A DNA stretch of 64,000 nt from Xanthomonas sacchari. GTDB taxonomy: Bacteria; Pseudomonadota; Gammaproteobacteria; Xanthomonadales; Xanthomonadaceae. A program made the translations under genes and the position numbers. The notes beneath the pieces are model-generated. The model was not told the DNA's origin. It saw only the letters and a list, made by a program, of their open reading frames with translations, and did not search any database. How positions within the stretch are numbered: position 1 is the first letter of the stretch; every line of letters starts with the position of its first letter. Shown piece after piece: positions 56,094 through 64,000 of the stretch. The stretch is taken from positions 4,729,001 through 4,793,000 of the forward strand of contig NZ_CP132343.1 of assembly GCF_040529065.1 (NCBI RefSeq), read 5' to 3'.

Positions 56094-57107
56094 TCAGAAG
56101 ACGTGGATGTACTGGACGTTGACGTTATGGCCGGAGGGCGCGTTCTTGACCTCCACCGGCATGTAGAAATTGGCGTTGAAGATATTCTTCTGGTCGATCC
56201 GCCACGACAGGCCGGGGCCGAGATAGAACAGGGTCTGCTTGCTGTCGGCCACGCGTTCGCCATTGGTACGGTTGTCGCGCAACTGCTTGAGGTAGTAACC
56301 GTTGATGCCCATGTGCAGGTCCTTGACCACTTCCAGCGAGCTGGCGAAGTTGAGCCAGGCGGCGTCGCCGGCCTGGCCGTTGCGGAACACGAAGCCATCG
56401 CCCTGCGGCACGTTGGAGGCCTTGTCGGCGCGGAAGTTGTAGATGTAGTTCAGCCGCCCGCTGATCTCCCAACGCGGCGTCGGCAGGATGCTGAAGGCCC
56501 AACTCGGCAGCACCGACCAGTAGCCCGAGCCCTGGTTGACGTCGCGGTTGCGGTCGAACTTGCCGATCGGCGCCAGCGCATCCAGTTCGAAGCGCTGCGA
56601 GAACACCGGCCGGCCATCGCGGATCACCGGCGCCATCTGCAGGTACGGGCCGATGGTCAGGTCGCCCAGGCCGAGGCCGTTGTCGCGCAGCCGCACCGGG
56701 CTGTCGTAGGCGAACGAGGTGTCCAGGTCGACCAGCGCCGCCAGCGCAGTGATGCCGAGGGAGCCGCCGAACAGCTTGTAGTCGCTGAGGTAGGCGACCT
56801 GGGTGACCCATACCGAGGAGCCGATGTGCGGATCGCGGAACACCGGCACGTCGTCGCCGTGCGCGTCCTTGATCGCATCGAAGTCGTAGCGGCGCAGGTA
56901 CTGGATCGCCGTCCAGCCCGGATTGGGTTTGCTGAAACCGTCGAAGAAGCTGGTGCCGCCCGTGTTGATGCCGGTCGGCAGGGTGGCGCTCTGCGGCACC
57001 GATTGCGCGGCCGCCGGGGCGGCGCAGGCGATCGTCAGCAAGGCGAACAGGGACACGCGCGGGCGGGTGCGCGGCGACGAGGGAACACGATGACGAACAC
57101 GGGTCAC
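56094..57107 (-). CDS. Phenol MetA/SphA-family outer-membrane protein
   Basis: I chose GTG 57107 because GGAG lies 9 bases upstream; a TTG at 57122 is also in frame. The 337-residue product has a signal ending APAAAQS and an all-beta, Gly/Asp-rich mature part with outer-membrane barrel character (LGDLTIGPYLQMAPVI, IYNFRADKASNVPQGDGFVF) and a C-terminal Phe. Proteins of this family accompany aromatic degradation genes and are thought to aid entry of hydrophobic substrates. It precedes the CalA-like gene. Confidence 0.82.
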   Translation of the reverse strand: MTRVRHRVPSSPRTRPRVSLFALLTIACAAPAAAQSVPQSATLPTGINTGGTSFFDGFSKPNPGWTAIQYLRRYDFDAIKDAHGDDVPVFRDPHIGSSVWVTQVAYLSDYKLFGGSLGITALAALVDLDTSFAYDSPVRLRDNGLGLGDLTIGPYLQMAPVIRDGRPVFSQRFELDALAPIGKFDRNRDVNQGSGYWSVLPSWAFSILPTPRWEISGRLNYIYNFRADKASNVPQGDGFVFRNGQAGDAAWLNFASSLEVVKDLHMGINGYYLKQLRDNRTNGERVADSKQTLFYLGPGLSWRIDQKNIFNANFYMPVEVKNAPSGHNVNVQYIHVF

Positions 57108-57291
57108 GGGCAGGCACTCCAAGCGAAAGGGAAACGACGGGGTGCGGGGGAAGAGAAACGCGAACAGGCGCCGCCGCGCGCAGGGCGCGGCCGCACGGCG
57201 ACGCGCAGCGTCAGCGGGACGCCGGCAGCGGGTCGGACATCAACGAGGAAGACGGGCGCGCGGCGCAGGCCGGCCGCGCCCACGCACAGGG

Positions 57292-57792
57292 CTACAGGCG
57301 GTCGAGCGCGTCCAGCCGGTCCAGCGCCTGCAGCAGCGCGCGTGCGGAAGTCGCGCCGAGCGCGGTGCCGAGCTGTTGCTCCATGCGCACCACTTCGGCT
57401 TCGGCCTGCGCCAGCAGCGCCGTGCCGGCGGTGGTCAGATGCAGGTGCTGCATGCGCCGATCCTGGCGCCCGCGCACCTGCCGCAGCAGCTTGCGCTTGA
57501 CCAGGCGCGCGACCACGATCGCCAGGTTCGGCGGCGATACGCTCAGCACTTCGCCCAGTTGCCGTTGGTTGATGCCGGGATTGGCGTCCACCAGCACCAG
57601 CAGCGAATACTCCACCGGCTTCAGCTCGAAGGCGCGCACGCAGTCCTGGAACAGCCGCCGCACCTGCAGTTCGGTGCGGGTGATGCGGTAGCCGATCAGG
57701 CTGGTCAGGCGTCGCTGGTCCACGCTGTCCGCCATGTGCGGATCGGCGGGCAACGCGCTGTTGGACATCTCGGGACTCGGTTTCGAACTCAC
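57292..57792 (-). CDS. MarR-family regulator of hydroxycinnamate genes (HcaR/FerR-like)
   Basis: GTG 57792 is supported by AGGAAG 6 bases upstream. The 166-residue regulator has the MarR winged helix (NQRQLGEVLSVSPPNLAIVV near residue 75, RQDRRMQHLHLTTAG wing near 108). MarR proteins such as HcaR and FerR repress ferulate and coumarate genes and release DNA on binding the CoA thioester. It lies within the gene group it probably controls. Confidence 0.88.
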   Translation of the reverse strand: MSSKPSPEMSNSALPADPHMADSVDQRRLTSLIGYRITRTELQVRRLFQDCVRAFELKPVEYSLLVLVDANPGINQRQLGEVLSVSPPNLAIVVARLVKRKLLRQVRGRQDRRMQHLHLTTAGTALLAQAEAEVVRMEQQLGTALGATSARALLQALDRLDALDRL

Positions 57793-57906
57793 GGCGCTTC
57801 CTGCATGGGGCGTCCTGCGGCCAGGTCACGGCGGCTGCGCACGCATCCGTCGGCGCCGGCCGGCGGTGCCGTCGCCATTGCATTGTAGGGGCATGGCCGC
57901 GCATGG

Positions 57907-59229
57907 TCACAACGCCGCGTCCACGCGCCGCAGCAGCGCCCGGTACGGCGCGGCGGCGGTCCACAGGCACAGCGCGCCGAGCAGCGCCGCCCCCATGCAT
58001 ACCACGCCCAGCGACAGCCCGACCTGGCGCTCGTCGGCGAGCACGTGGTCGGTGCCCAGCGCCACCAGGTACGGCCCCAGGCCCAGTCCGATCAGGTTGA
58101 CCAGCAGCAGGTAGATCGAGGTGACCTGGCCGCGCAGCCGGTTCGGCGTGACCGCCTGCAGGATCGCCGGTGCCAGCGCCACCGGCATGCCCAGCACGAA
58201 CGTGGTCAGCGCGACTGCCGCCAGCGCCAGCCACGGCCCCGGCGCGATCGCGAACAACGCGTTGCTGACCACCAGCAGCACCGCCCCGACCAGCGAGATC
58301 TTCAGCGCCGCATCGCGGCTGCCGCGCGCGGCCAGGCGGTCGGCGAGGAAGCCGCTGAACAGCATGCCGGCGATGCCGAAGGTGAGGATGATGATGCCGT
58401 AGGCCGGGCCGATCTCGCCCGGGGTCCACTGCCAGCGGCGGATGAAGGTGGCCGGCAGCCAGGCGGTGATGCCGAAGGTGATCATCGCGATCACCCCGTT
58501 GGCCAGGAACAGCGACACGTACACCCGCGCGTTGTCGCGCAGGTGGCTCAGGTCCGGGCGCACGCTGGGCACCGCCGCGGCCTGCTCGCGCCGCGCCGGC
58601 TCGCGCACCGTGGCCATCAGCGCGATCACCGCCAGCCCGGGCAGCGCCACCAGGATGAAGGCCGCCTGCCAGGGCCGGAAGCTGCCCAGCAGCGGCAGCA
58701 CCACCGTGCTCTCCTTGCTGGTCGCTGCGATCACCAGGCCGCCGACGATGAACGCCGCCGCCGAGCCGATGTAGACGCCGGAGGTGTACACGCTCATCGC
58801 CCGCGCGCGTTTTTCCGGCGGGAAGTAGTCGGCCAGCATCGAGTACGCCGCCGGCGACAGCGAGGCCTCGCCGACACCGACGAACACCCGCGCCAGGAAC
58901 AGGGTGAAGAAGCTGGTGACGTAGGCGCCGGCCGCGGTGGCCGCGATCCACACCACCACGCCGAGCACGATCAGGTTGCGACGGTTGCGGCGGTCGGCGA
59001 CGCGGCCCAGCATCACCCCGATCAGTGTGTAGAACACCGCGAAGGCGAAGCCGTGGACCAGGCTGAAGGCCGAGTCGGACAGCTGCAGGTCGCGCTTGAT
59101 CGGTTGCACCAGCAAACCCAGGATCTGCCGGTCGACAAAGGACAGCGTGTAGGCCAGCAACAGCACGAGGGTGACGTACCACGCATACAGCGGGCGGTAC
59201 GGCGCAGGCGATGACAGCGGATCGCGCAT
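57907..59229 (-). CDS. MFS importer for hydroxycinnamates (candidate)
   Basis: The 440-residue transporter has 12 membrane helices with VDRQILGLLVQPIKRDL near residue 30 and GRVADRRNRRNLIVLG near 76 (motif A), typical of the aromatic-acid or spinster-type MFS groups. It starts 14 bases after the porin gene. Placement between porin and regulator suggests uptake of ferulate or p-coumarate across the inner membrane; a hexuronate- or sphingolipid-type substrate is less likely in this context. Confidence 0.85.
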   Translation of the reverse strand: MRDPLSSPAPYRPLYAWYVTLVLLLAYTLSFVDRQILGLLVQPIKRDLQLSDSAFSLVHGFAFAVFYTLIGVMLGRVADRRNRRNLIVLGVVVWIAATAAGAYVTSFFTLFLARVFVGVGEASLSPAAYSMLADYFPPEKRARAMSVYTSGVYIGSAAAFIVGGLVIAATSKESTVVLPLLGSFRPWQAAFILVALPGLAVIALMATVREPARREQAAAVPSVRPDLSHLRDNARVYVSLFLANGVIAMITFGITAWLPATFIRRWQWTPGEIGPAYGIIILTFGIAGMLFSGFLADRLAARGSRDAALKISLVGAVLLVVSNALFAIAPGPWLALAAVALTTFVLGMPVALAPAILQAVTPNRLRGQVTSIYLLLVNLIGLGLGPYLVALGTDHVLADERQVGLSLGVVCMGAALLGALCLWTAAAPYRALLRRVDAAL

Positions 59230-59243
59230 GGGAAGGCTCCGGC

Positions 59244-60650
59244 TCAGAAGCGCAGGGTCAGGAAGGGGGCGATGTAGAAGTAGTCGCGGCCGCGCACCGC
59301 GCCCTCGCGCAGGAACGGTCCGGCCTGGGTGTAGTGGGCGTACACGTCCAGGCTGGCGAAAGCGTTGAAGCGGTACTTCACCCACACCACCGAGCGCGTG
59401 CCGATGTCGCGCGCGTCGTTGGCGTCGCCCGGCTGCAGCACCCGCCAGCCGGCCGCGTACACGCCGTCGTGCAGGCTCTGCCGCTGCAGCTTGAGCACGT
59501 ACATGTCGATCCACAGCCGCTCGCTGGGACGCAACACCAGCTCGGGGCCGATGGCGCGCACGTTGCTGCTGATCATGCTGCCGTCGAACACCGAGGCACG
59601 CGCATACAGGCCATTGAAGGTATTCAGTTCGCCGTCGCGCGGATCGCGGTCGCCGGAGGACGCTTCCATGCGCCAACCCAGGCGCGGCGTCCACTCGGTC
59701 TTGGCGAAGGTATAGCCGCCAAACAGCGTGCCCTGCCAGGCGCGCACGCGCTGGCCGGCGAAATGGCCGCGCTGGCCGATCAGTTCCAGGTCGTAGTCCC
59801 AGCCCTGCACCGCGCCGCTCAGACGCGTGGACAGCGTGTGCCGATGCTCCTCGCCGACCACCCCGCCATAGCGGCGCCCGTCCTGCACGGTGTCCAGGTA
59901 CAGCGTCTCCAGCAGTGCCGCCTTCGGCTGGCTGGGCGACAGCGGCACTTCGGCGTGCGCGCCCCACAGGCGCTGGTCGCGGTTGGTGCGGTCGTCGAAA
60001 CTGCCGGTACGGGTCAGCACCGGGCGCCCCCACAGCAGGCCGCCGCTCCAGCGCGGTTGCCGGGTCAGCAGCCGCACCGCATCGAACGGCATGCGCGAAT
60101 TGGCCGGGTCGCGCGGATCGAGCAGGCGCTGCCAGCCGTAGGCGATCTGCTGGCGGCCGGCGCGCAGGCGCCAGGCCGGCTCCTTCTGCCCGTCGGACAG
60201 TTCGACGAAACCCTGCGCCAGGTCCAGCGGGTTGCGGTCGGTGGCCTGCACCGGCCGCGTCTGCAGACCGGCCACGCGGCTGTCGGCCAGTTCGCCGAAC
60301 AGGCGCAGGTACGCCGAGGGCCGATAGTCGGCCCACAAGCGCAGGCGCTGCTGCGCATAGCCGTGCGGATCGGTGGCGAAGCGGCCGAAGCCGGCGTGTT
60401 CGCGATAGTCGTACAGCGTGCGGCTCTCGCCGCCGAGGCTGAGCCAGCCATCGCCGACGGGGATGTACTTCCATTTCTCCCAGCCCTGGCGCGGACGCGC
60501 GGCCAGCGCCGAATAGTCCTCCTGATCGGCCAGCAGCTTGCCCTGCGGGCCGCTGTTTTCGGCATCGGCCTGGGCGCAGCCGACGCTGCACAACATTGCC
60601 AGGCACACGGTACGGGGCGCACGGCGTGCGCGCGCATGAGGCACAGTCAT
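59244..60650 (-). CDS. Alginate-export-family outer-membrane porin
   Basis: The 468-residue product has a signal peptide (ending CAQADA) and a mature beta-barrel of alternating aromatic and charged residues, including the family stretches GWEKWKYIPVG, WRLRAGRQQIAYGWQRLLDPRD split here, and the C-terminal FYIAPFLTLRF ending in Phe. Alginate_exp-type porins of this size in catabolic operons pass aromatic acids rather than alginate. It is coupled by 14 bases to the MFS gene. Confidence 0.87.
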   Translation of the reverse strand: MTVPHARARRAPRTVCLAMLCSVGCAQADAENSGPQGKLLADQEDYSALAARPRQGWEKWKYIPVGDGWLSLGGESRTLYDYREHAGFGRFATDPHGYAQQRLRLWADYRPSAYLRLFGELADSRVAGLQTRPVQATDRNPLDLAQGFVELSDGQKEPAWRLRAGRQQIAYGWQRLLDPRDPANSRMPFDAVRLLTRQPRWSGGLLWGRPVLTRTGSFDDRTNRDQRLWGAHAEVPLSPSQPKAALLETLYLDTVQDGRRYGGVVGEEHRHTLSTRLSGAVQGWDYDLELIGQRGHFAGQRVRAWQGTLFGGYTFAKTEWTPRLGWRMEASSGDRDPRDGELNTFNGLYARASVFDGSMISSNVRAIGPELVLRPSERLWIDMYVLKLQRQSLHDGVYAAGWRVLQPGDANDARDIGTRSVVWVKYRFNAFASLDVYAHYTQAGPFLREGAVRGRDYFYIAPFLTLRF

Positions 60651-60728
60651 CGATTCCCTCCCAAGTCTCGAAGCCAGTGGTGCGAAGGAGCGCGATCCGC
60701 TATCCGGTCGCGCGGCCGAGCGGTTCGG

Positions 60729-62603
60729 TCATGACGGCGGCGTCGCCACCGCGCCCGGTGCGGTGCCGGCGTAGAGCTGTTCGACCAGCGCCGCCCGTGC
60801 GCGCAGCACGTTGCGCTGGTTGATCGAACCCTTGTCGGTGATTTCGCCGGCCTCCAGGCTCGGCGGCTGTTCCAGCCACGCCGCGCACGCGACATGGCTG
60901 GCGCTGCCGGTGGCGCTGCGGTTGAGCGTGTCGAGCAGCCGCTGCAGCCAGGCGCGCACCGGCGGCGCCTGCAGCACCTGCGCCGCCTCGGCCTGCGCCG
61001 ACAGCCCGGACAGCGCCTGCAGCGCGTCCAGCCGCGGGAACAGCAGCAGGCCGATGGCGTCGCGGTCGGCGCCGGTGACCACCACGTCCTGCACGTAGGC
61101 GGCGCCTTCCATCAGCACCCGCGTGCGCAGCGGGCCGACGCTGACGAACACGCCGGAGGACAGCTTGAAATCTTCGGCCAGGCGCCCGTCGAACAGCAGG
61201 CCGCGCTCGGGATGCTGCGGATCGATCGGCTTGAGCGCGTCGCCGGAGCGGTAGAACCCTTCCTCATCGAAGGCCTCGGCCGTCTGCTGCGGTGCGTTCC
61301 AGTAACCGGGCATCACGTGCGGCCCACGGAAACGCGCTTCCAGCTTGTCGCCGACCGGCACCAGCTTGACCTCGCAACCCGGCGCCGGCACGCCGACGTC
61401 GCCAGGCGTGTTGCTGGTGCCGTGGGTGAAGGTGCACGACGGCGCGCACTCGGTCATGCCCAGGCCGGCGAGCATGCGGATGCGCTCGCCGCAGTGCGCC
61501 TCGGCGATGCGCTCCAGCCGGTCCCAGACTTCCTGCGACAACGCCGCAGCGGCGAAGAAGAACATGCGCATGCGCGACAGGAAGGTCTCGCGCAGCGCCG
61601 CATCCTGTTCCAGCGCCTGCGCCAGCTGTTCCCAGCCGCGCGGCACGCTCAGGTACACGGTGGGCGCGATCTCGCGCAGGTTGCGCAAGGTCTGCTCGAA
61701 CAGCGCCGGGGTCGGCTTGCCGTCGTCCAGATAGAAGCTGCCGCCGTTGTACAGGGCGATGCCGATGTTGTGGCTGCCGCCGAAGGTGTGGTTCCACGGC
61801 AGCCAGTCGACCAGCACCGGCGTCTCGCCAAGCACCGGGAAGGTCTGCAGCAGCATCTGCTGGTTCGCGCACAGCATGCGCTGGGTGGTGATCACCGCCT
61901 TGGGCAGCAGGGTGGAGCCGGAGGTGAACAGGAACTTGGCGATGCTGTCCGGGCCGCAAGCGGCGAAGGCGGCATCGGCAGCGTCCAGCGCGCGCGGTGC
62001 CAGCAGTTCCTCGAAGCGCAGGCAGGCGCGATCGCGCAGGGTGCCGCGCACGCACACGGCCGGTACATCGGTGGGGAACACGGCCGCGATCGCCGGGGCG
62101 AATGCGTCGCCGTCGCTGGCGAACAGCAGCCCCGGGCGCAGCACCTCGGCCACATGCCGCAGCTTGGCGAAATCGCGCGACAGCAACGCATAGCCCGGCG
62201 ACACCGGGCAGTACGGGATGCCGGCATACATCGCCGCGAACGCCAGTTGCAGGTGTTCCAGATCGTTGCCCGACAGGATCGCCAGCGGCCGTTGCGCCGA
62301 CAGGCCCATGTCCAGCAGGTGCGCAGCGATGCGGCGGGTGCGCTCGAGCATCTGCGCGTAGCTCAGCCGCCGCCACTGCCCATCTTCGTCGCGCTGCGCC
62401 ACGAAGGTCGCATCGGGGGTGTGCAGCGCCCAGTGCTGCAGGCGCTGCAGCAGGTGCCTGGGCAGCGGCGCCAGCGGTTCGCGCGCGCGCAGGCGCAGCA
62501 CGCCGTCGGCATCGCGGTGGACCTCGGTATCGGCGTGGCTCAGTCCGACAGGACGGTAGCGCACGGCGGTGGCAACGGACTCAGCGGCATTCATCGGAAC
62601 CAT
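60729..62603 (-). CDS. fcs: Feruloyl-CoA synthase
   Basis: The 624-residue acyl-adenylate ligase has the P-loop LFTSGSTLLPKAVITTQRM near residue 230, NHTFGGSHNIGIALYNGG near 270, GLGMTECAPSCTFTHG near 380 and GRLAEDFKLSSGVFVSVGPL near 480. It activates ferulate, p-coumarate and caffeate to CoA thioesters. ATG 62594, three codons in, is an alternative; neither has a clear ribosome site. The gene is followed by the porin and preceded by ech. Confidence 0.94.
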   Translation of the reverse strand: MVPMNAAESVATAVRYRPVGLSHADTEVHRDADGVLRLRAREPLAPLPRHLLQRLQHWALHTPDATFVAQRDEDGQWRRLSYAQMLERTRRIAAHLLDMGLSAQRPLAILSGNDLEHLQLAFAAMYAGIPYCPVSPGYALLSRDFAKLRHVAEVLRPGLLFASDGDAFAPAIAAVFPTDVPAVCVRGTLRDRACLRFEELLAPRALDAADAAFAACGPDSIAKFLFTSGSTLLPKAVITTQRMLCANQQMLLQTFPVLGETPVLVDWLPWNHTFGGSHNIGIALYNGGSFYLDDGKPTPALFEQTLRNLREIAPTVYLSVPRGWEQLAQALEQDAALRETFLSRMRMFFFAAAALSQEVWDRLERIAEAHCGERIRMLAGLGMTECAPSCTFTHGTSNTPGDVGVPAPGCEVKLVPVGDKLEARFRGPHVMPGYWNAPQQTAEAFDEEGFYRSGDALKPIDPQHPERGLLFDGRLAEDFKLSSGVFVSVGPLRTRVLMEGAAYVQDVVVTGADRDAIGLLLFPRLDALQALSGLSAQAEAAQVLQAPPVRAWLQRLLDTLNRSATGSASHVACAAWLEQPPSLEAGEITDKGSINQRNVLRARAALVEQLYAGTAPGAVATPPS

Positions 62604-62675
62604 CCGGAGGAGAAAGACGGCACGGCGTGCGGCAGCGCCGCCGCGGCCCCTGCGGGCCGCAAGCGACGCGACGGG

Positions 62676-63506
62676 TCAGCGCTTGTAGGTCTGCAGACCG
62701 GGCTTGATGGTTTTGTCGTCCAGGAATTGCTTCAGGCCTTGTTGCCGGCCCTTCTCGGGATCGCGGTGATTGGACTGGTCGACCTTGGCGTACAGGTAGT
62801 CCTCGTTCTGCTCCCAGGTCAGCTCGCGGCAGCGCTTGAAGCCGTGCTTGGCGAAGCGCAGCACCACCGGGTTCTTCTGCTGCAGTTCCTGGGCCAGCTT
62901 GGTCACTTCGGCGCGCAGCTGCGCGCGCGGCACGCTGGCGTTGACCAGGCCCATCTGCGCCGCCTCGGTGCCGGTGAAGGTACGCCCGGTCATGATGTAG
63001 AGCATGGCGTTGCGGTGGCCCATGGTGTCGGCGACCGCCTTGCTGACCAGGTTGCCCGGCGGGATGCCCCAGTTGATCTCCGACAGCCCGAACACTGCCT
63101 CGTCGGCGGCGATGGCCAGGTCGCAGGCCACCAGCGGCGAGAACGCACCGCCGAAGCACCAGCCGTTGACCGCGGCGATGGTCGGCTTGCTGTAGAAGCG
63201 CAGCAGGCGCCACTGCCACTGCGAGCAGTCGCGGCGCATGCGCTCCTGCACGATCTCTTCCTTGCCGTCGGTCTCGCGGAAGTATTCCTTCAGGTCCATG
63301 CCGGCCGACCAGGATTCGCCGGCGCCGGTCAGCACCAGCACCTCGGCGTCGCTGTCCAGCTCCAGCGTCTCCAGCACGTCGATCATCTCGCGATTGAGCG
63401 TGGGACTCATCGCGTTGCGCTTGTCCGGGCGATTCAGGGTGACCCAGGCGATGCCTGCGTCGATCTCGACCTGGACGGTCTGCCAGCGGTCTTGGTAGCT
63501 GCTCAT
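62676..63506 (-). CDS. ech: p-Hydroxycinnamoyl-CoA hydratase/lyase
   Basis: The 276-residue crotonase-family enzyme closely follows HCHL/Ech of Pseudomonas, with GWCFGGAFSPLVACDLAIAA near residue 115 (the Ser of HCHL) and FGLSEINWGIPPGN near 140 with the catalytic Glu. The C-terminal HGFKRCRELTWEQNEDYLY and DDKTIKPGLQTYKR are diagnostic. It hydrates feruloyl-CoA and cleaves it to vanillin and acetyl-CoA (and coumaroyl-CoA to 4-hydroxybenzaldehyde). First gene of the minus-strand group. Confidence 0.96.
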   Translation of the reverse strand: MSSYQDRWQTVQVEIDAGIAWVTLNRPDKRNAMSPTLNREMIDVLETLELDSDAEVLVLTGAGESWSAGMDLKEYFRETDGKEEIVQERMRRDCSQWQWRLLRFYSKPTIAAVNGWCFGGAFSPLVACDLAIAADEAVFGLSEINWGIPPGNLVSKAVADTMGHRNAMLYIMTGRTFTGTEAAQMGLVNASVPRAQLRAEVTKLAQELQQKNPVVLRFAKHGFKRCRELTWEQNEDYLYAKVDQSNHRDPEKGRQQGLKQFLDDKTIKPGLQTYKR

Positions 63507-63558
63507 GGATAGGCCTGCATGGGGAGGGGGAAGGAGCGATCACTTAGGACTGATAATA

Positions 63559-63586
63559 GTTATAGATCATCATTATTTCGGCGCAA
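63559..63586 (-). promoter_or_regulatory. ech: Promoter and AT-rich control region of ech
   Basis: On the minus strand TTGCGC, 16 bases, TATAAC form a plausible -35/-10 pair. The stretch 63551-63578 is strikingly AT-rich for this genome and contains TGAT...ATCA and ATAAT...ATTAT inverted words, a likely MarR operator. The rest of 63507-63830 shows no gene. Confidence 0.55.
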
Positions 63587-63830
63587 GCTGCACTGCAGCA
63601 TGGCGCCGCGCGGTGGTGGGAGCATGGCGGTACGCCCTTGGGCGGCGCGACAGCAATCGCGATACCGGGTTTCGTGGGCGTCGTGAAGGGAGCAGGCCAT
63701 CCCAGGACCTTAGATCCGTCGACGCATCGCCGCGAGGCTTCACGCCCAGCGAACGCAATGCTCACGGGGGACGTTCAGTCCCGGGTTAGCATCCAGGCCA
63801 CAGGGGTTCCGTCGACACCGGGGTGATGTG

Positions 63831-64000
63831 ATGCACACCGTCTCCGCGCTTGACCAACCGACCCACGCTCGCGTCCGCATCGATCTGGACGCCGAGATGG
63901 CGTACTGGCAGCAGGCCCACGCCGAGGGCCGTCTCGGCCGCCAGGGATTCGCCGACTACGCGCAGCTGCTGAAGATCGGCTACGACGTCTATCTGGCCTA
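63831..64000 (+). CDS. Uncharacterised protein, 3' end outside window
   Basis: An open frame from ATG 63831 continues past the right edge. The first 56 residues are soluble and acidic (RVRIDLDAEMAYWQQAHAEG, then GRQGFADYAQLLKIGYDVY). I do not recognise the family. Coding bias fits a real gene, but only the beginning is visible. Confidence 0.55.
   Translation, partial: MHTVSALDQPTHARVRIDLDAEMAYWQQAHAEGRLGRQGFADYAQLLKIGYDVYLA

Noticed and set aside
62604-62620. GGAGGAGAAAG upstream of fcs as a ribosome binding site
   Set aside because: It reads as Shine-Dalgarno only on the plus strand, while fcs is on the minus strand, so it cannot serve that gene.

Overview
The window is high-GC (roughly two-thirds G+C), densely coded Gammaproteobacterial chromosome, most consistent with a plant-associated Xanthomonadaceae, probably Xanthomonas. 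The evidence is the YadGH-type exporter, the pcaIJFHGBDC gene order, the lipoprotein and regulator style, and the intergenic repeats (the palindromic GTAGGAGCGGCTTCAGCCGCGAC family, the CCCCTCTCCC/GGGAGAGGGG family and a large structured element ending in a TTTTCTTTGC hairpin). I see no rRNA, tRNA, phage, transposase or CRISPR.

Region 1 (1-13256) is general housekeeping and cell-envelope genes. It holds an S9 dipeptidyl peptidase cut by the window edge, a Nu-class GST, a UPF0114 membrane protein, a lipid-anchored protein with a TonB C-terminal domain, a CPBP protease, a NatAB-like ABC exporter with an S33 hydrolase, an XRE regulator/membrane protein pair, a ferredoxin-NADP reductase and a YadGH-like ABC exporter.

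Region 2 (13257-27182) is a 13-kb, single-strand, tightly overlapping Tad/Flp pilus locus. It begins with a major Flp pilin followed by a 14-bp perfect hairpin. Next come a TadG-like protein, a lipoprotein, a TadE-like pseudopilin with an exported partner, a small second pilin, CpaB/RcpC, the CpaC/RcpA secretin, an FHA-CpaF/TadA fusion, TadB, TadC, a DUF192 protein, a second TadE with an exported partner, and an OmpA-type lipoprotein. TadZ/CpaE, a prepilin peptidase, TadD and CpaD are not here. The unassigned genes are translationally coupled to the core, which makes this variant the best candidate for undescribed biology.

Region 3 (27351-37795) is mixed: PanE-like reductase, TatD nuclease, HrpB helicase carrying an intergenic-type repeat read in frame, RluE pseudouridine synthase, an exported methyltransferase, an aldo/keto reductase, a CurA-like reductase and several repeat-filled gaps.

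Region 4 (37796-63506) is a 26-kb island for lignin-derived aromatic catabolism. pcaR is followed by an MFS/HxlR pair and by pcaIJFHGBDC (protocatechuate to succinyl-CoA plus acetyl-CoA). Next are vanA-vanR-vanB (vanillate to protocatechuate) and pobA/pobR (4-hydroxybenzoate to protocatechuate). Last is a long minus-strand group: hydroxycinnamoyl-CoA hydratase-lyase, feruloyl-CoA synthase, a porin, an MFS importer, a MarR regulator, a second outer-membrane protein, a coniferyl-alcohol-dehydrogenase-like SDR and vanillin dehydrogenase. Together these can be read as a route from coniferyl alcohol, ferulate and p-coumarate through vanillate and 4-hydroxybenzoate to the TCA cycle, with local regulators at each entry point. 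Candidate PcaR, VanR, HxlR and MarR control sites are visible. A partial gene of unknown function begins at the right edge.
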